A DNA stretch of 40,772 nt from a virus: positions 1 through 40,772 of IMG/VR virus record IMGVR_UViG_3300042923_000433; one strand, 5' to 3'. The first letter of the stretch is position 1; every line of letters begins with the position of its first letter. The notes beneath the pieces were generated by a model. The model did not search any database. It was not told the DNA's origin and saw only the letters and a list, made by a program, of their open reading frames with translations. Shown here in pieces: positions 25,838 to 34,180 of this stretch. The translations under genes were made by a program, and so were the position numbers.

Positions 25838-26836
25838 TCACACCGCCTTGATCGCGACCGCGGCGAAGCTGCCCTGACGCGCAGTGAGGACATACTGTCC
25901 ACTCGACAACGTGTCGCCGTCCGCCTGAGAAGCATCCGTGGCGACGTAATACAGATCTTTAAGCTCGCCGAACTTGCCGATGCTGCTGGTCGAGCTGGAC
26001 GCACCGTTGGATACGCTGCCGCCGGTAACGAACAGCGGCCACCCGATGGCCCCCCATGTCGGTGTCCCCACGGCAGCGAGGCCGCTCGGCAGCGACGGCC
26101 AGACCGTGCCCTGCGCGCGCCAGTCCGACATTGCGGCCAGAGGCGGGATGCGAGTGAAAGAGAACGTCGCGTTGGTGTTCGAGTTGCTGCTGGCTGACGA
26201 TGAGCTCGCTGCTGACGCGGCAATCGCGTTGGTGGCGATTTGCGCAACGCACAGCGGGAACAGCTTCACGCCCGCCGCCGCGGTGTACGCAGAAGACGGC
26301 GTGTACAGCCCACAGTAGAGGACGCGTGTCGTGGAGACGCTCGTGTATGCGATCACCCGGTCTGCCGTGATGGAGACCTTCGCCCGGAACACAACGGATG
26401 CCTGCGTTACGAGGAACATGTTGGCCGTGGCGGTGCTCGCGTTCATGCCGTTGCTTGCGGACTCCAGCGCCGCACCCGTCGAGCCGTGGAAGGAGCATGT
26501 GGTCGTGTCGAAGGTGGTGCCGCTACCTTGAATCGCACCCCGGAACCCGAGGTGAGTCGTCGAGTTGTAGTCCTCAAACGGGAAGAACCAGATAGAACCG
26601 GCGCCCGTGGTTGTGTACGCGACATCGAGGTACCAGTCGAGGTTCGCTGCGTTTGACGCGGCGGGCGACTTCCACACCTTGTGGGTGCGGGCGCCGATCA
26701 CCACTGTGTCGACGAGCGTGTACCCCGCGGCCGTTAGCAGGCCGGCGATGCCCACCGCGCCGGACGACCCCACGGTGGTGCCGTAGAGGTCCGCCGCCGG
26801 GTTGGCCGAGTTCACGTCGAAGTGCGCGTAGCTCAT
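25838..26836 (-). CDS. Minor tail protein, putative receptor-binding, 332 aa
   Basis: A 332-residue Ser/Thr/Ala-rich, beta-type protein with alternating hydrophobic residues and no helix-rich region, as in phage tail tip or fibre proteins. It follows the collagen-like protein, with which it overlaps by ATGA. Fibre genes placed after tape measure, tip and collagen-like genes usually carry the host-binding domain, so receptor binding is the best guess. No family motif is recognised. Confidence 0.7.
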   Translation of the reverse strand: MSYAHFDVNSANPAADLYGTTVGSSGAVGIAGLLTAAGYTLVDTVVIGARTHKVWKSPAASNAANLDWYLDVAYTTTGAGSIWFFPFEDYNSTTHLGFRGAIQGSGTTFDTTTCSFHGSTGAALESASNGMNASTATANMFLVTQASVVFRAKVSITADRVIAYTSVSTTRVLYCGLYTPSSAYTAAAGVKLFPLCVAQIATNAIAASAASSSSASSNSNTNATFSFTRIPPLAAMSDWRAQGTVWPSLPSGLAAVGTPTWGAIGWPLFVTGGSVSNGASSSTSSIGKFGELKDLYYVATDASQADGDTLSSGQYVLTARQGSFAAVAIKAV

Positions 26837-27414
26837 GCGTTAATCCATTCGTCGCCGGAGATCCAGTTCGTCGGGTCATCGACGCCCTCGGTGCCCGTGT
26901 ACTGCCAGAAGTTCTTCGTGAGAGCGCTGTTTCGCAACGCGCCCTGCGTGACGTGCGGGTTGTTTGCAGAACCAGCGGCGACAGATAGGTCGGCGACCCA
27001 ACCGGTGTCATGGTCGGCGTTGGAAGCCTTCTTGAGCACCTGCCCGGTCGTGCCACCTGTGGGAACACCCACACCAGGCGCACCGTCCGCGCCATCGGCT
27101 CCGTCATCGCCAGCCGGACCCTGTGGGCCAGTCTCGCCCTGGGGGCCGGTGGCACCTGCGGGACCAGTGTCTCCGGTCGCACCCGCGGGACCGGTCGCAC
27201 CCTGGATGCCCTGCACACCCTGGACACCCTGCGGACCCTGCGGACCCACCTCACCCTGGGGGCCGGTCGCGCCGGCCGGACCTGTCGCCCCCGTGGCGCC
27301 AGTAGCACCAGTGGCACCAGTCGCGCCAACCGGACCCTGCGGGCCAGGCTGACCTGTCAGCACCTCAACCACAGTGGGCGGGTCGACAGGAACTTCAACG
27401 ATGTCGTCAGTCAC
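26833..27414 (-). CDS. Collagen-like tail fibre protein
   Basis: A 193-residue protein with about 32 consecutive Gly-X-Y triplets (residues 21-117; [19 protein letters not shown] and similar), flanked by a short N-terminal anchor and a C-terminal domain ([15 protein letters not shown], then [15 protein letters not shown]). Collagen-like triple helices make stiff rods in phage tail fibres. The repeat DNA is a likely spot for length variation by recombination. It overlaps the next gene by ATGA and the previous one by 8 bases. Confidence 0.9.
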   Translation of the reverse strand: MTDDIVEVPVDPPTVVEVLTGQPGPQGPVGATGATGATGATGATGPAGATGPQGEVGPQGPQGVQGVQGIQGATGPAGATGDTGPAGATGPQGETGPQGPAGDDGADGADGAPGVGVPTGGTTGQVLKKASNADHDTGWVADLSVAAGSANNPHVTQGALRNSALTKNFWQYTGTEGVDDPTNWISGDEWINA

Positions 27415-27748
27415 GGGTAACGTCCTGTCGCCACTTGGTCTTGCACCGGATGAACGTTCGCACCGTCACACCATCCAACGCCTGCACGTCGAACACGCCA
27501 GAAGCGCCCATCGCGCGGGTCTGCTCGGGCGTCGCTGACACCACGATCGTTCCGTCAGCGGGGTCACCCGAAACAGAAGCCGACAGTGTGATCGAGTCGG
27601 TAGCGTCAGGGGTTTCCCGCCACTCCGCTTCCCAATCCGACCACCCGGTCAGATCCTCAGGATCGTCCCCCGTCTTGAAGACGAACGCCTGCGACCACGT
27701 GTCCCCCGCGTACACCTCGAGCGCTGTCGAGTAAATCGGTACAGCCAC
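27407..27748 (-). CDS. Minor tail protein, 113 aa
   Basis: A 113-residue beta-rich protein ([36 protein letters not shown]) like small immunoglobulin-like or baseplate-type adaptor proteins of phage tails. It starts 2 bases after the YadA/S74 fibre stop and overlaps the collagen-like gene by 8 bases. Probably a fibre adaptor, from position and composition. Confidence 0.65.
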   Translation of the reverse strand: MAVPIYSTALEVYAGDTWSQAFVFKTGDDPEDLTGWSDWEAEWRETPDATDSITLSASVSGDPADGTIVVSATPEQTRAMGASGVFDVQALDGVTVRTFIRCKTKWRQDVTRD

Positions 27749-27750
27749 GG

Positions 27751-28575
27751 TCAGCCCTCCAAGTTTTCGAGCTCGACAACGCGCGCGGACAACCGCGCGA
27801 CCTGAGCAACCAGCAACCCGAGGACGTCGATCCCCGCAGGGTTCCCCTCGTCATCGAATGTCACGAACCGTTCCGCGTCCGTACCGACCAAATCATCAGC
27901 CATCGGGCCAAGACGCCGCCGGCCAGGAGCATCGATGTACTCCCACTCAAACAGGGCCGGGAAGATCGTCTGCAACTCCGGCGCCGGCTCGATGTTCTGC
28001 TTCAGATGACGTGCGGACGGGTTCGAGAACGTACCCGGCACAGACACCGTGTCCGAAGCCGTCCCCAACCGCACCTGATTCGCAGCCGTCGTCGCCGCAC
28101 CCTGCCCGATCGCCGTACCACGACTGTGCCCAGCAGAAGCCGACTCACCAAACGCGGACGACTGCACCGCAGTAGCAAACGCGTTCCGACCCATCGAGGT
28201 CGCGTTGAGAGCGTTCGCGCTCGCGTTCACACCAACCGCGACCGACTGCTCACCGAACGCCGTCGCATCAATACCAAACGCAGCCGAGTTCTGCCCCGTA
28301 GCCTCACAGAACGCCCCGACAGCGGTCGAGAAGCTGTTCGACGCGAGCGCGAACCCACCCAACGCCAGGTTGTACGAACCCGACGCAGACGCATTCCGGC
28401 CGACCGCAACAGCATTCCCGCCAGCCGCAGTCGCAGAAAACCCCAGGGCAACACTGTTCGTACCCGTACCCGGGTGGGACGAATCAGCCCCACCACCAAG
28501 GGCCTGCAACAGCCGATTGACGTCCTTACGCAACTGCCGCACCTCACGGCCAACATCCCCAAGGTCATCAGGCAT
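27751..28575 (-). CDS. Tail fibre with YadA-like head repeats and S74 chaperone domain
   Basis: A 274-residue fibre protein. Residues 10-28 may form a short coiled coil. Residues 40-165 are nine 14-residue repeats (NSVALGFSATAAGG, NAVAVGRNASASGS, ...) with the left-handed beta-roll pattern of trimeric adhesin (YadA/Hia) heads. Residues 180-274 are a peptidase S74 intramolecular chaperone: PSARHLKQNIEP with the Ser187/Lys192 dyad (Ser, then Lys at +5), RRRLGPMADDL, and a final coiled coil (ARLSARVVELENLEG). S74 domains help trimers fold, then cut themselves off. GGAGGT stands 5 bases before ATG 28575. Confidence 0.88.
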   Translation of the reverse strand: MPDDLGDVGREVRQLRKDVNRLLQALGGGADSSHPGTGTNSVALGFSATAAGGNAVAVGRNASASGSYNLALGGFALASNSFSTAVGAFCEATGQNSAAFGIDATAFGEQSVAVGVNASANALNATSMGRNAFATAVQSSAFGESASAGHSRGTAIGQGAATTAANQVRLGTASDTVSVPGTFSNPSARHLKQNIEPAPELQTIFPALFEWEYIDAPGRRRLGPMADDLVGTDAERFVTFDDEGNPAGIDVLGLLVAQVARLSARVVELENLEG

Positions 28576-29608
28576 CTTGCACCTCCGGCACCACCGTGAA
28601 ACCCATGTCGCCCCGCAACCCAATAACCCGCTTCTCGTGCGTCCCGTCAGGAATGAACTCGTCCCCCGCGATCGTCAAGTTCAACAACCGCCCAGGCGCG
28701 GCGAACTCCGGCCCCCCAGGGTGAACACGCAACGGAAACGACCACTGGTCCGTCTCCGCGATCCGCTCCGCGAACGTCGCATCAACCGCGTTCTGCAACC
28801 GACCCCCGTCAATGTCACCGAAGTTCACCCACACATCACGCACCGAGAACGGAGTCCCACCGGGCGGGTACTCAGCAATCTCCTGAGCCCCGTCTTTCCC
28901 AAGCCCGAGAACACCCGTCACCTGTCGGCTGTAATCCGTCTCAACGTCAACATCCACAACGAGGTCTTCAACCGCCGTCGCCGTTCCAGACGTGATCTGC
29001 GTCGCAACCCGCGCCTCCCACCGGAGGTAACCAGACCCATCCAGATACGGGCGGAAGTCGATCTCACACCCGTCCTTCTCGATCTGATCCAGGTGGTCCT
29101 CGACCATCAACCGTTCGTCGTACTCCCACGACGCAGAGAACCCACCCGACCCATCCGAAGGAAGGTCGATCGGCAACTCCCAGTCAAAGTTCGGCATCGC
29201 CGTCGACAACACCGCTCGAGCCGCACCAGAATGCGACTTCCCCGACACGGCCAGAACAACACCCGGAGACGTATCCGCACCAACGCCGTACAGCATCCGC
29301 GCGTTCAGGTACGCGGCACGCAACTCCGCAGAATGCAACGTCAACACCCGCGACCGCCGGTTATACCGTCGCCGCTGGATCACACCCGCATACGCGACAT
29401 GGTCCTCCCACATCTGACACACGGTGTACTTGTTGCCCTGCGAAATCTCCCGCACCAGCGAAGACGCCAACCCCGCACCAAACAGCGGGATAGCGTGCTT
29501 CCCCCGACCCTGACCCGTCAGCCGCCGATCCCACTGACCCTCGCTAGCCTCAACCACCTGCTCAGGCGAACCAGACCGGGTCTCAAAGATCCCAACTGTC
29601 CACGTCAC
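28568..29608 (-). CDS. Minor tail protein (tail hub/tip), 346 aa
   Basis: A 346-residue mixed alpha/beta protein after the distal tail protein, in the place of the tail-associated hub protein (gp27/Siphovirus ReqiPepy6 gp37-like in actinophages). N-terminal and C-terminal barrel-like segments (YAGVIQRRRYNRRSRV; GRLLNLTIAGDEFIPDG) surround a central insertion. It overlaps the distal tail gene by 4 bases and the fibre gene by 8. The hub role is inferred from order and size. Confidence 0.75.
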   Translation of the reverse strand: MTWTVGIFETRSGSPEQVVEASEGQWDRRLTGQGRGKHAIPLFGAGLASSLVREISQGNKYTVCQMWEDHVAYAGVIQRRRYNRRSRVLTLHSAELRAAYLNARMLYGVGADTSPGVVLAVSGKSHSGAARAVLSTAMPNFDWELPIDLPSDGSGGFSASWEYDERLMVEDHLDQIEKDGCEIDFRPYLDGSGYLRWEARVATQITSGTATAVEDLVVDVDVETDYSRQVTGVLGLGKDGAQEIAEYPPGGTPFSVRDVWVNFGDIDGGRLQNAVDATFAERIAETDQWSFPLRVHPGGPEFAAPGRLLNLTIAGDEFIPDGTHEKRVIGLRGDMGFTVVPEVQDA

Positions 29609-30030
29609 GGGGTAACCTCCGTGATCGTCGGGTCAGGCGCCCACAATTGCAGCCGGTACCGGGCCACGCTCCCGTACACCTCAATGACGATGTCGGGGGC
29701 GCCATCCCTGCCAACGGAGATCGAGAACGTCCCCGTCGCCTGCTCCACAACCAGGTCATCCATGCTGCCGTCATCGAGAAGTGTCGCCAGTGCGGACATC
29801 GCGTTCTCGAAGTCGACGTCCGAGGTCGCCCGGATGAGGCCGCTGATGGTGATGAGCCGAGGCCCGAGGAACCCGGGCGCCGGGAAGTCACCAACAGCGG
29901 CGGCGCGAGCGATCTTCTCCCGCCGCATCTCCACACCGTCAAACCAACCCCGCAACCCGTCAGGGAAGATCGAGTACGTTGCGGTGCCCCCGTCGCCGAC
30001 GAACGTCAGGCCACCAAGAGTCGCGATCAT
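29605..30030 (-). CDS. Distal tail protein (Dit-like), 141 aa
   Basis: A 141-residue beta-rich protein immediately downstream of the tape measure gene, the conserved place of the distal tail protein. Segments such as RLITISGLIRATSDVDFENA and IEVYGSVARYRLQLW match the N-terminal belt domain of Dit, which forms the ring between tube and tip. It overlaps the tape measure stop by one base and the hub gene by 4. Confidence 0.78.
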   Translation of the reverse strand: MIATLGGLTFVGDGGTATYSIFPDGLRGWFDGVEMRREKIARAAAVGDFPAPGFLGPRLITISGLIRATSDVDFENAMSALATLLDDGSMDDLVVEQATGTFSISVGRDGAPDIVIEVYGSVARYRLQLWAPDPTITEVTP

Positions 30031-32723
30031 CAGTTCCCTCTCAGCGCAAACGTCATCTTCTCGGCGGCGATACGCGCGATCTGCGCCTCCGACATGCCGG
30101 GGGCCGGCTGAATCGTCTGGCTGATGCTGATGCCCCGGGCAGCGCTTGAGCCGCCGCCACCGTGCAACTGCTCACGGAACGCATACACAGCGTGCTGCCC
30201 ACCCATCGCGTCCACGTCCGCAGCGGTCAGCATGTGCTCACCGGGTGCGGCCATAATTGGGACGGAGTCGACTCCCTTGGCGCCGGATCCGTAGATCTCT
30301 CCGCCGTTTGCACGGCCCGGCCGACCGCCTGGGATAACCAGCGAATCGGTCCCCACGTTCAGTCGCAACGTCGTGCCGTTGTAGGCACGAACAAAGCTGT
30401 CGATCGTGGCGCGCGCGCCGGTGTCGTACACGGTGAGCGTGATCGCCTTCTTGTCAGGAATGCCACCGACCGCCGCCGCGACGTCGCGCAACGCATTCTC
30501 CACGTCGGACGCCGACCCCATGTTCTGGTCAGCCCACAGGATCGCCTCTTCACGAGACTCCCCCATAGACTCACGCATCTGGATGACGGCCTCACGGCCC
30601 CTCTCCCACTCGGTGCGGGCATCCTGAAGGGTTCCGCCGTTCTTGAGGATCGCGTCCGCGGCGTCACGGTGCGACTGCTCCACCTCACGCATAGAATCCC
30701 GCAACGCAATGGACGCATCGTCCACCCCATCGAGGGTCACACCCTCGGCCTTCGCGGCCTCGTTGAGTGAGTTGATAGCGCCTAGTGCGGCATCCTTCGC
30801 GTCCCCCATCTCCAGCGCGGCGGCAGCGACACCCCGCAGGGCTTCTTCCATGGCAGATAGGTTGTCTTCCGCCTCGTCTGCTTCCTCCGCAATTGCAGCA
30901 ATCGCGTCAGCCGCACCCGTAGCGGCTGCGGGAGCCTTCTCGAGCAGGAAGTTGAGCACCGCCTGACGGTCGGCCGCTTCGCCCGTCGCCGTGAGATGCT
31001 TACGAACCGCGTCCCGCAGACCGGGCATCTCGTCGAGGAGAGTGGCCATCTGCCCGCGGGACAGCCCCAGCTCATCGCCCCACCGCTGGAACTTCTTTGC
31101 GGCGTCCTCGAGCGGAAGCGCCTCCATACCCTTGTCTAGCTCGGCAAGGGCATCGCGCAACGTCAGGATGTCGAAGCCGACAGATCCGGCCGTGTTGCCC
31201 GTAGCGAGCGCGTCGAGTGCCCGAATCACACCTTCAGCAGTCGCCTCCGTGGTGACACCAAGATCGTCCATCGACTTCAGGAACGACTGGTTTGTGGTCG
31301 TCGCTTTTGCTACGGCATCATCAGTTCCGCGGACAGCCCGCGAATACTCCACCAGTGCATCCGCGGCCAGCGTGACCGCCGTAGCGATCGCCGCCGTAAT
31401 GCCGATACCCTTACCCATCGTCGCCAGCGCGCGACCGGCGCGCGCCGCGTTCGGCCCCATCGTCGCCAACGCCGCGTTGTACTCGGCAATCTTGGGAACC
31501 AAGAGAAGGTATGAACCGTAAGCGGTGAGAGCTGCCGCACCAGCCGCAGTGATCCAGAACACCGCCTGCTGCCCGCCCTCGGGCATCTCGTTGAACTTGT
31601 CGACGAGCTCGGTGATCGACTGGACGATGTAGCGAAGCGGCCCGTTTGCGGCCTCACCCATCGAGATCATGGCCGTATCGACAGCCCCCGAAAGCGCCTC
31701 CCAGTCACCCTTGAGGTTGTCGAGCTTCGTAGCCGCCGTCTCTGACGCGAACCCTGCGTCGTCAACATTCTCGGTCCACTGGGCAATGCCCTCGGCGCCC
31801 TCCTTATAGAGGACGTTCGCGGCACGGATGGCGTCAGAACCAAAGATGGTGGCAAGCGCCGAGTCGCGTGTCTCCTGGCTGAGATCACTCATCGCGGTCT
31901 GAAGCTGGCCGGCGAGGCTAGCCATCCCCACAAAGTTGCCGCCGGCGTCGTAGGCGCTGATGCCCAGCGACTTCATCAGGTCCGACGACTCCTTCGTCGG
32001 GTTGCCGAGTCGAAGAAGCATGGTGCGGAACGACGTGCCGGCGTCGGACCCGAGCAGACCCGCCGAGGCGAAAGCAGCCAGCGAACCGACCGTCTCTTCA
32101 ACGGACAGCCCGAACTGGTTCGCGATCAGGCCGGACTGGTTGAGCGCCTGCGACAGATCGGAGACGTCACCCATAGCCTTGTTGGCGCCGGCGGCGAGAA
32201 GGTCCGCCACGTGCGACGCCTTGTCGCCAGACAACTCGAACTGCTGCAACGTGGTCGCCGCGATGCCAGCGGCATCCGCCACCGCGATCCCGCCCGCAGC
32301 GGCAAGGTCGAGCGACCCCGCCAGTCCGCCACTCAGGATGTCGCTGGTGGTGAGACCCGCCTTGCCGAGCTCCTCAATCGCGTGAGCCGACTCGGTAGCG
32401 GAATAGACGGTCGTCGCGCCAGCCTCGAGAGCCGCTGCACGCAGCAGATCCATGTTCTCGGCGGACTCGGACGTAGCGGCCTTCACATCCGACATTGCCT
32501 TGTCGAACTCTGCGAACTTAGCGACCACGACAGCCAGACCCGCCGCCATAACCCCACCGGCGGTGAGCGTCGTACGTCCCAGGAGCGTGAACGCCTCCTG
32601 CATCTGCGCGAGCTTCTGCGCCTCAGATGCAGTCTCGCGGGTAGCCTTTGCGGCCTTGTGCATCCCGTCGACGTACTGCTGCATTTGCAGCGCAAGAGTG
32701 ACCTTTGTCTGCCGGTCAGCCAT
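30030..32723 (-). CDS. Tape measure protein
   Basis: An 897-residue, largely helical protein: an N-terminal coiled coil (residues 10-45), the PhageMin_Tail-type core (TSESAENMDLLRAAALEAGA, ELGKAGLTTSDILSGGLAG), hydrophobic segments around residues 400-480 (AVFWITAAGAAALTAYGSYL; IGITAAIATAVTLAA), and Ala/Glu-rich helices to the end. It sets tail length and is ejected with the DNA. At about 0.15 nm per residue it predicts a tail of roughly 135 nm. ATG 32723 is preceded by GGAGGTGCG; a longer frame upstream lacks support. Confidence 0.95.
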   Translation of the reverse strand: MADRQTKVTLALQMQQYVDGMHKAAKATRETASEAQKLAQMQEAFTLLGRTTLTAGGVMAAGLAVVVAKFAEFDKAMSDVKAATSESAENMDLLRAAALEAGATTVYSATESAHAIEELGKAGLTTSDILSGGLAGSLDLAAAGGIAVADAAGIAATTLQQFELSGDKASHVADLLAAGANKAMGDVSDLSQALNQSGLIANQFGLSVEETVGSLAAFASAGLLGSDAGTSFRTMLLRLGNPTKESSDLMKSLGISAYDAGGNFVGMASLAGQLQTAMSDLSQETRDSALATIFGSDAIRAANVLYKEGAEGIAQWTENVDDAGFASETAATKLDNLKGDWEALSGAVDTAMISMGEAANGPLRYIVQSITELVDKFNEMPEGGQQAVFWITAAGAAALTAYGSYLLLVPKIAEYNAALATMGPNAARAGRALATMGKGIGITAAIATAVTLAADALVEYSRAVRGTDDAVAKATTTNQSFLKSMDDLGVTTEATAEGVIRALDALATGNTAGSVGFDILTLRDALAELDKGMEALPLEDAAKKFQRWGDELGLSRGQMATLLDEMPGLRDAVRKHLTATGEAADRQAVLNFLLEKAPAAATGAADAIAAIAEEADEAEDNLSAMEEALRGVAAAALEMGDAKDAALGAINSLNEAAKAEGVTLDGVDDASIALRDSMREVEQSHRDAADAILKNGGTLQDARTEWERGREAVIQMRESMGESREEAILWADQNMGSASDVENALRDVAAAVGGIPDKKAITLTVYDTGARATIDSFVRAYNGTTLRLNVGTDSLVIPGGRPGRANGGEIYGSGAKGVDSVPIMAAPGEHMLTAADVDAMGGQHAVYAFREQLHGGGGSSAARGISISQTIQPAPGMSEAQIARIAAEKMTFALRGN

Positions 32724-32772
32724 CGCACCTCCAAGGGTGTATTGGGGACCGGCGCTCCGGTACTGTTCGGTT

Positions 32773-33087
32773 ATGCAGATGAAGAATCCACCGCTGGTCG
32801 CCCTAATCGGCGTGGCCGTGGCGGGCGTCCTAGCGGCAGTAGTCCTATTCGCGATCGCTAACGCCGGGCTTACCGGCACCTACGACTTCGCGACAGGCGA
32901 CCGCGTCGGCGGCATGTCGCCTTGGGTTGCGGTGATTCCACTGGCGATCGGCGCTGCGGCCGGAATCGGCGCGCTCATCCTCTGGGGAACGCAGTCGGCT
33001 AGTTCAGCTTCTCCACGTTCCACACCAGCGACGGGTCACCCTCGTCCTGAGGATTCGCCGCATACCACGCCTTCTGAGCCTGCGTGA
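32773..33087 (+). CDS. Lone rightward gene: two-pass membrane protein, 104 aa
   Basis: The only rightward gene in the structural region. Its 104 residues have two membrane segments (LVALIGVAVAGVLAAVVLFA and WVAVIPLAIGAAAGIGALIL) and a polar Ser/Pro/Thr tail encoded antisense to the end of the tail-chaperone frame (89 bases of overlap). TACTGT at 32761-32766 lies 6 bases before the ATG and there is no ribosome-binding site, so the mRNA is probably leaderless; a -35 is not clear. Opposite orientation, own promoter and membrane location suggest a prophage-expressed exclusion or conversion protein; that is inference. Confidence 0.7.
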   Translation: MQMKNPPLVALIGVAVAGVLAAVVLFAIANAGLTGTYDFATGDRVGGMSPWVAVIPLAIGAAAGIGALILWGTQSASSASPRSTPATGHPRPEDSPHTTPSEPA

Positions 33088-33777
33088 GGGCACGCATCGC
33101 CCAGTCGCGGGTCGGGTTGCTCGCCTTGAACGCAAACTGGTTGTCCGGGTCCGTCGCGTCTCGGATCGAGTAGCCGTGCGGTCCACGCTTGACCCTGCTC
33201 CGGCGCCGCGCTTCGAGGAGCACTGCGACGTCCAGCGTCGAGAACTCAGGTTCACGGATCGTCACCGACCGCACCACCCGGTCATCCTCGTATTCGAGAG
33301 TGGTGATTTCAGCAGGCTCCCATCCGGACAGACGCCGAGGGGAAATTCCGAGCTCGAGGGCTAGTTCCGCTTCTTCCTGGAAACGGCCCCCGAGGAAGCT
33401 TTTCCCAGTTCGAGGATCCTCGATGCAGGGCCATGCTGGTTCAGTCCCCAGAGTTTCAGCGTGACGGTCTCGCGCCACGGTGCGTCGAGGAGCGAATACA
33501 GATCAGCCCACTCGGTACCGGTCGCGGGTTCGCCGCCGACGGTCACTGACGCGGCCGGATAGCTACCGGCGACAGCGTCAAGGTTGTAGCCGAGGCTCGA
33601 GTCCAGGTGAGCCCCCTTGCGGGGAGGGTGGACCGCGGTCAGCTCAGACCACTCGGCGCCCAGCAACTTCGTGAAGCCCAGCGCCACCAGCTCGCCGGCG
33701 ACCACAACATTGGCTGAGTCGGTGGGCGGCGCAGCGGTTTCAGCTCGCGCCCGTTCAATGAGATCCTGAACGCTCAT
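32999..33777 (-). CDS. Tail assembly chaperone fusion made by -1 frameshift (G-T type)
   Basis: The short chaperone frame (33777 to 33361) and a second frame ending at 32999 overlap in the -1 relation. In the overlap the heptamer GGGAAAA (33406-33400) is read in zero frame as G GGA AAA, the canonical slippery site. A hairpin (CTTCCT with AGGAAG) follows within a few bases. Slipping gives a 259-residue protein: the first 126 residues of the short form (to LELGK), then SFLGGRFQEEAELALELG and on to NVEKLN. Such pairs bind the tape measure and guide tail tube assembly in most siphoviruses. Confidence 0.9.
33361..33777 (-). CDS. Tail assembly chaperone, short form
   Basis: The 138-residue product made without frameshifting. 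Helical N-terminus (SVQDLIERARAETAAPP), a mixed middle, and a basic end (SRKKRN) that is lost in the fusion. Located before the tape measure gene as usual. It starts 4 bases inside the upstream 103-residue gene (ATGA). Confidence 0.88.
   Translation of the reverse strand: MSVQDLIERARAETAAPPTDSANVVVAGELVALGFTKLLGAEWSELTAVHPPRKGAHLDSSLGYNLDAVAGSYPAASVTVGGEPATGTEWADLYSLLDAPWRETVTLKLWGLNQHGPASRILELGKASSGAVSRKKRN
33400..33406 (-). other. Programmed -1 frameshift site
   Basis: GGGAAAA on the minus strand in the phase X XXY YYZ relative to the short chaperone frame. It is the slippery type reported often in actinophage tail chaperone genes. The downstream stem begins almost at once (GCTTCCT, pairing with AGGAAG about 15 bases later). 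Confidence 0.9.
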
Positions 33778-34085
33778 CGAAGCCCCCCGCGGATGCGACG
33801 CATGGCCTCGATTGCTTCCGCCGCCGCGTCAGCGGGAGTAAGCCCCACTGCGATGCGGATGTCGGGATCCTCGTAACCGCCAACCTTCTCGATCTCCCAA
33901 AGCAGGGAGGAAGCGCGCTTACGTTCCTCTGGCCACCTGCTGAAGTATGCGTCCTGCGCTTCCTTCAGCGCGGCCTCCGCCCAATCGCGGACCGGGACCG
34001 GGGCCACCTTGAACGCGAACTGGTTTTCGGGATGCGTGGCGTCGCCGTTCGGAAACGGGTGACGCTCTCCTGTGCGTACGAACAT
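33774..34085 (-). CDS. Paralogue of the chaperone T-domain, 103 aa
   Basis: A 103-residue protein whose first 70 residues resemble the C-terminal part of the frameshift product: GDATHPENQFAFKV / RDATDPDNQFAFKA, then RDWAEAALKEAQDAY / RDWAMRALTQAQKAW, then SLLWEIEKV / SLVWNVEKLN. The two are therefore duplicates on either side of the short chaperone. It overlaps the short form by ATGA. It may be another tail assembly chaperone subunit. Confidence 0.75.
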   Translation of the reverse strand: MFVRTGERHPFPNGDATHPENQFAFKVAPVPVRDWAEAALKEAQDAYFSRWPEERKRASSLLWEIEKVGGYEDPDIRIAVGLTPADAAAEAIEAMRRIRGGLR

Positions 34086-34135
34086 TCGTTGTGTTCCTCG
34101 TCGTCGTCTGGAACTGTCCCACCGTGAATGGAAGA

Positions 34136-34173
34136 CCGGCCTGGGTGGACGGTGGAGGAACCACCCAGGCCGG
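34136..34173. terminator. Strong hairpin after the major tail protein
   Basis: A perfect 13-bp inverted repeat CCGGCCTGGGTGG / CCACCCAGGCCGG around a 12-base loop, in the gap between the major tail gene and the chaperone paralogue. No T-run. Such hairpins behind major virion genes reduce read-through and protect the abundant mRNA. Confidence 0.7.
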
Positions 34174-34180
34174 GGTCTTG

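Noticed and set aside
26833-27414. Plus-strand Gly/Pro-rich frames opposite the collagen-like gene
   Set aside because: They are the antisense reading of Gly-X-Y codons; the minus frame has the anchors and overlaps expected of the real gene.
28205-30124. 639-codon plus-strand frame across the fibre and tail tip genes
   Set aside because: Antisense to three genes that have good ribosome-binding sites and recognisable domains; composition is that of a shadow.
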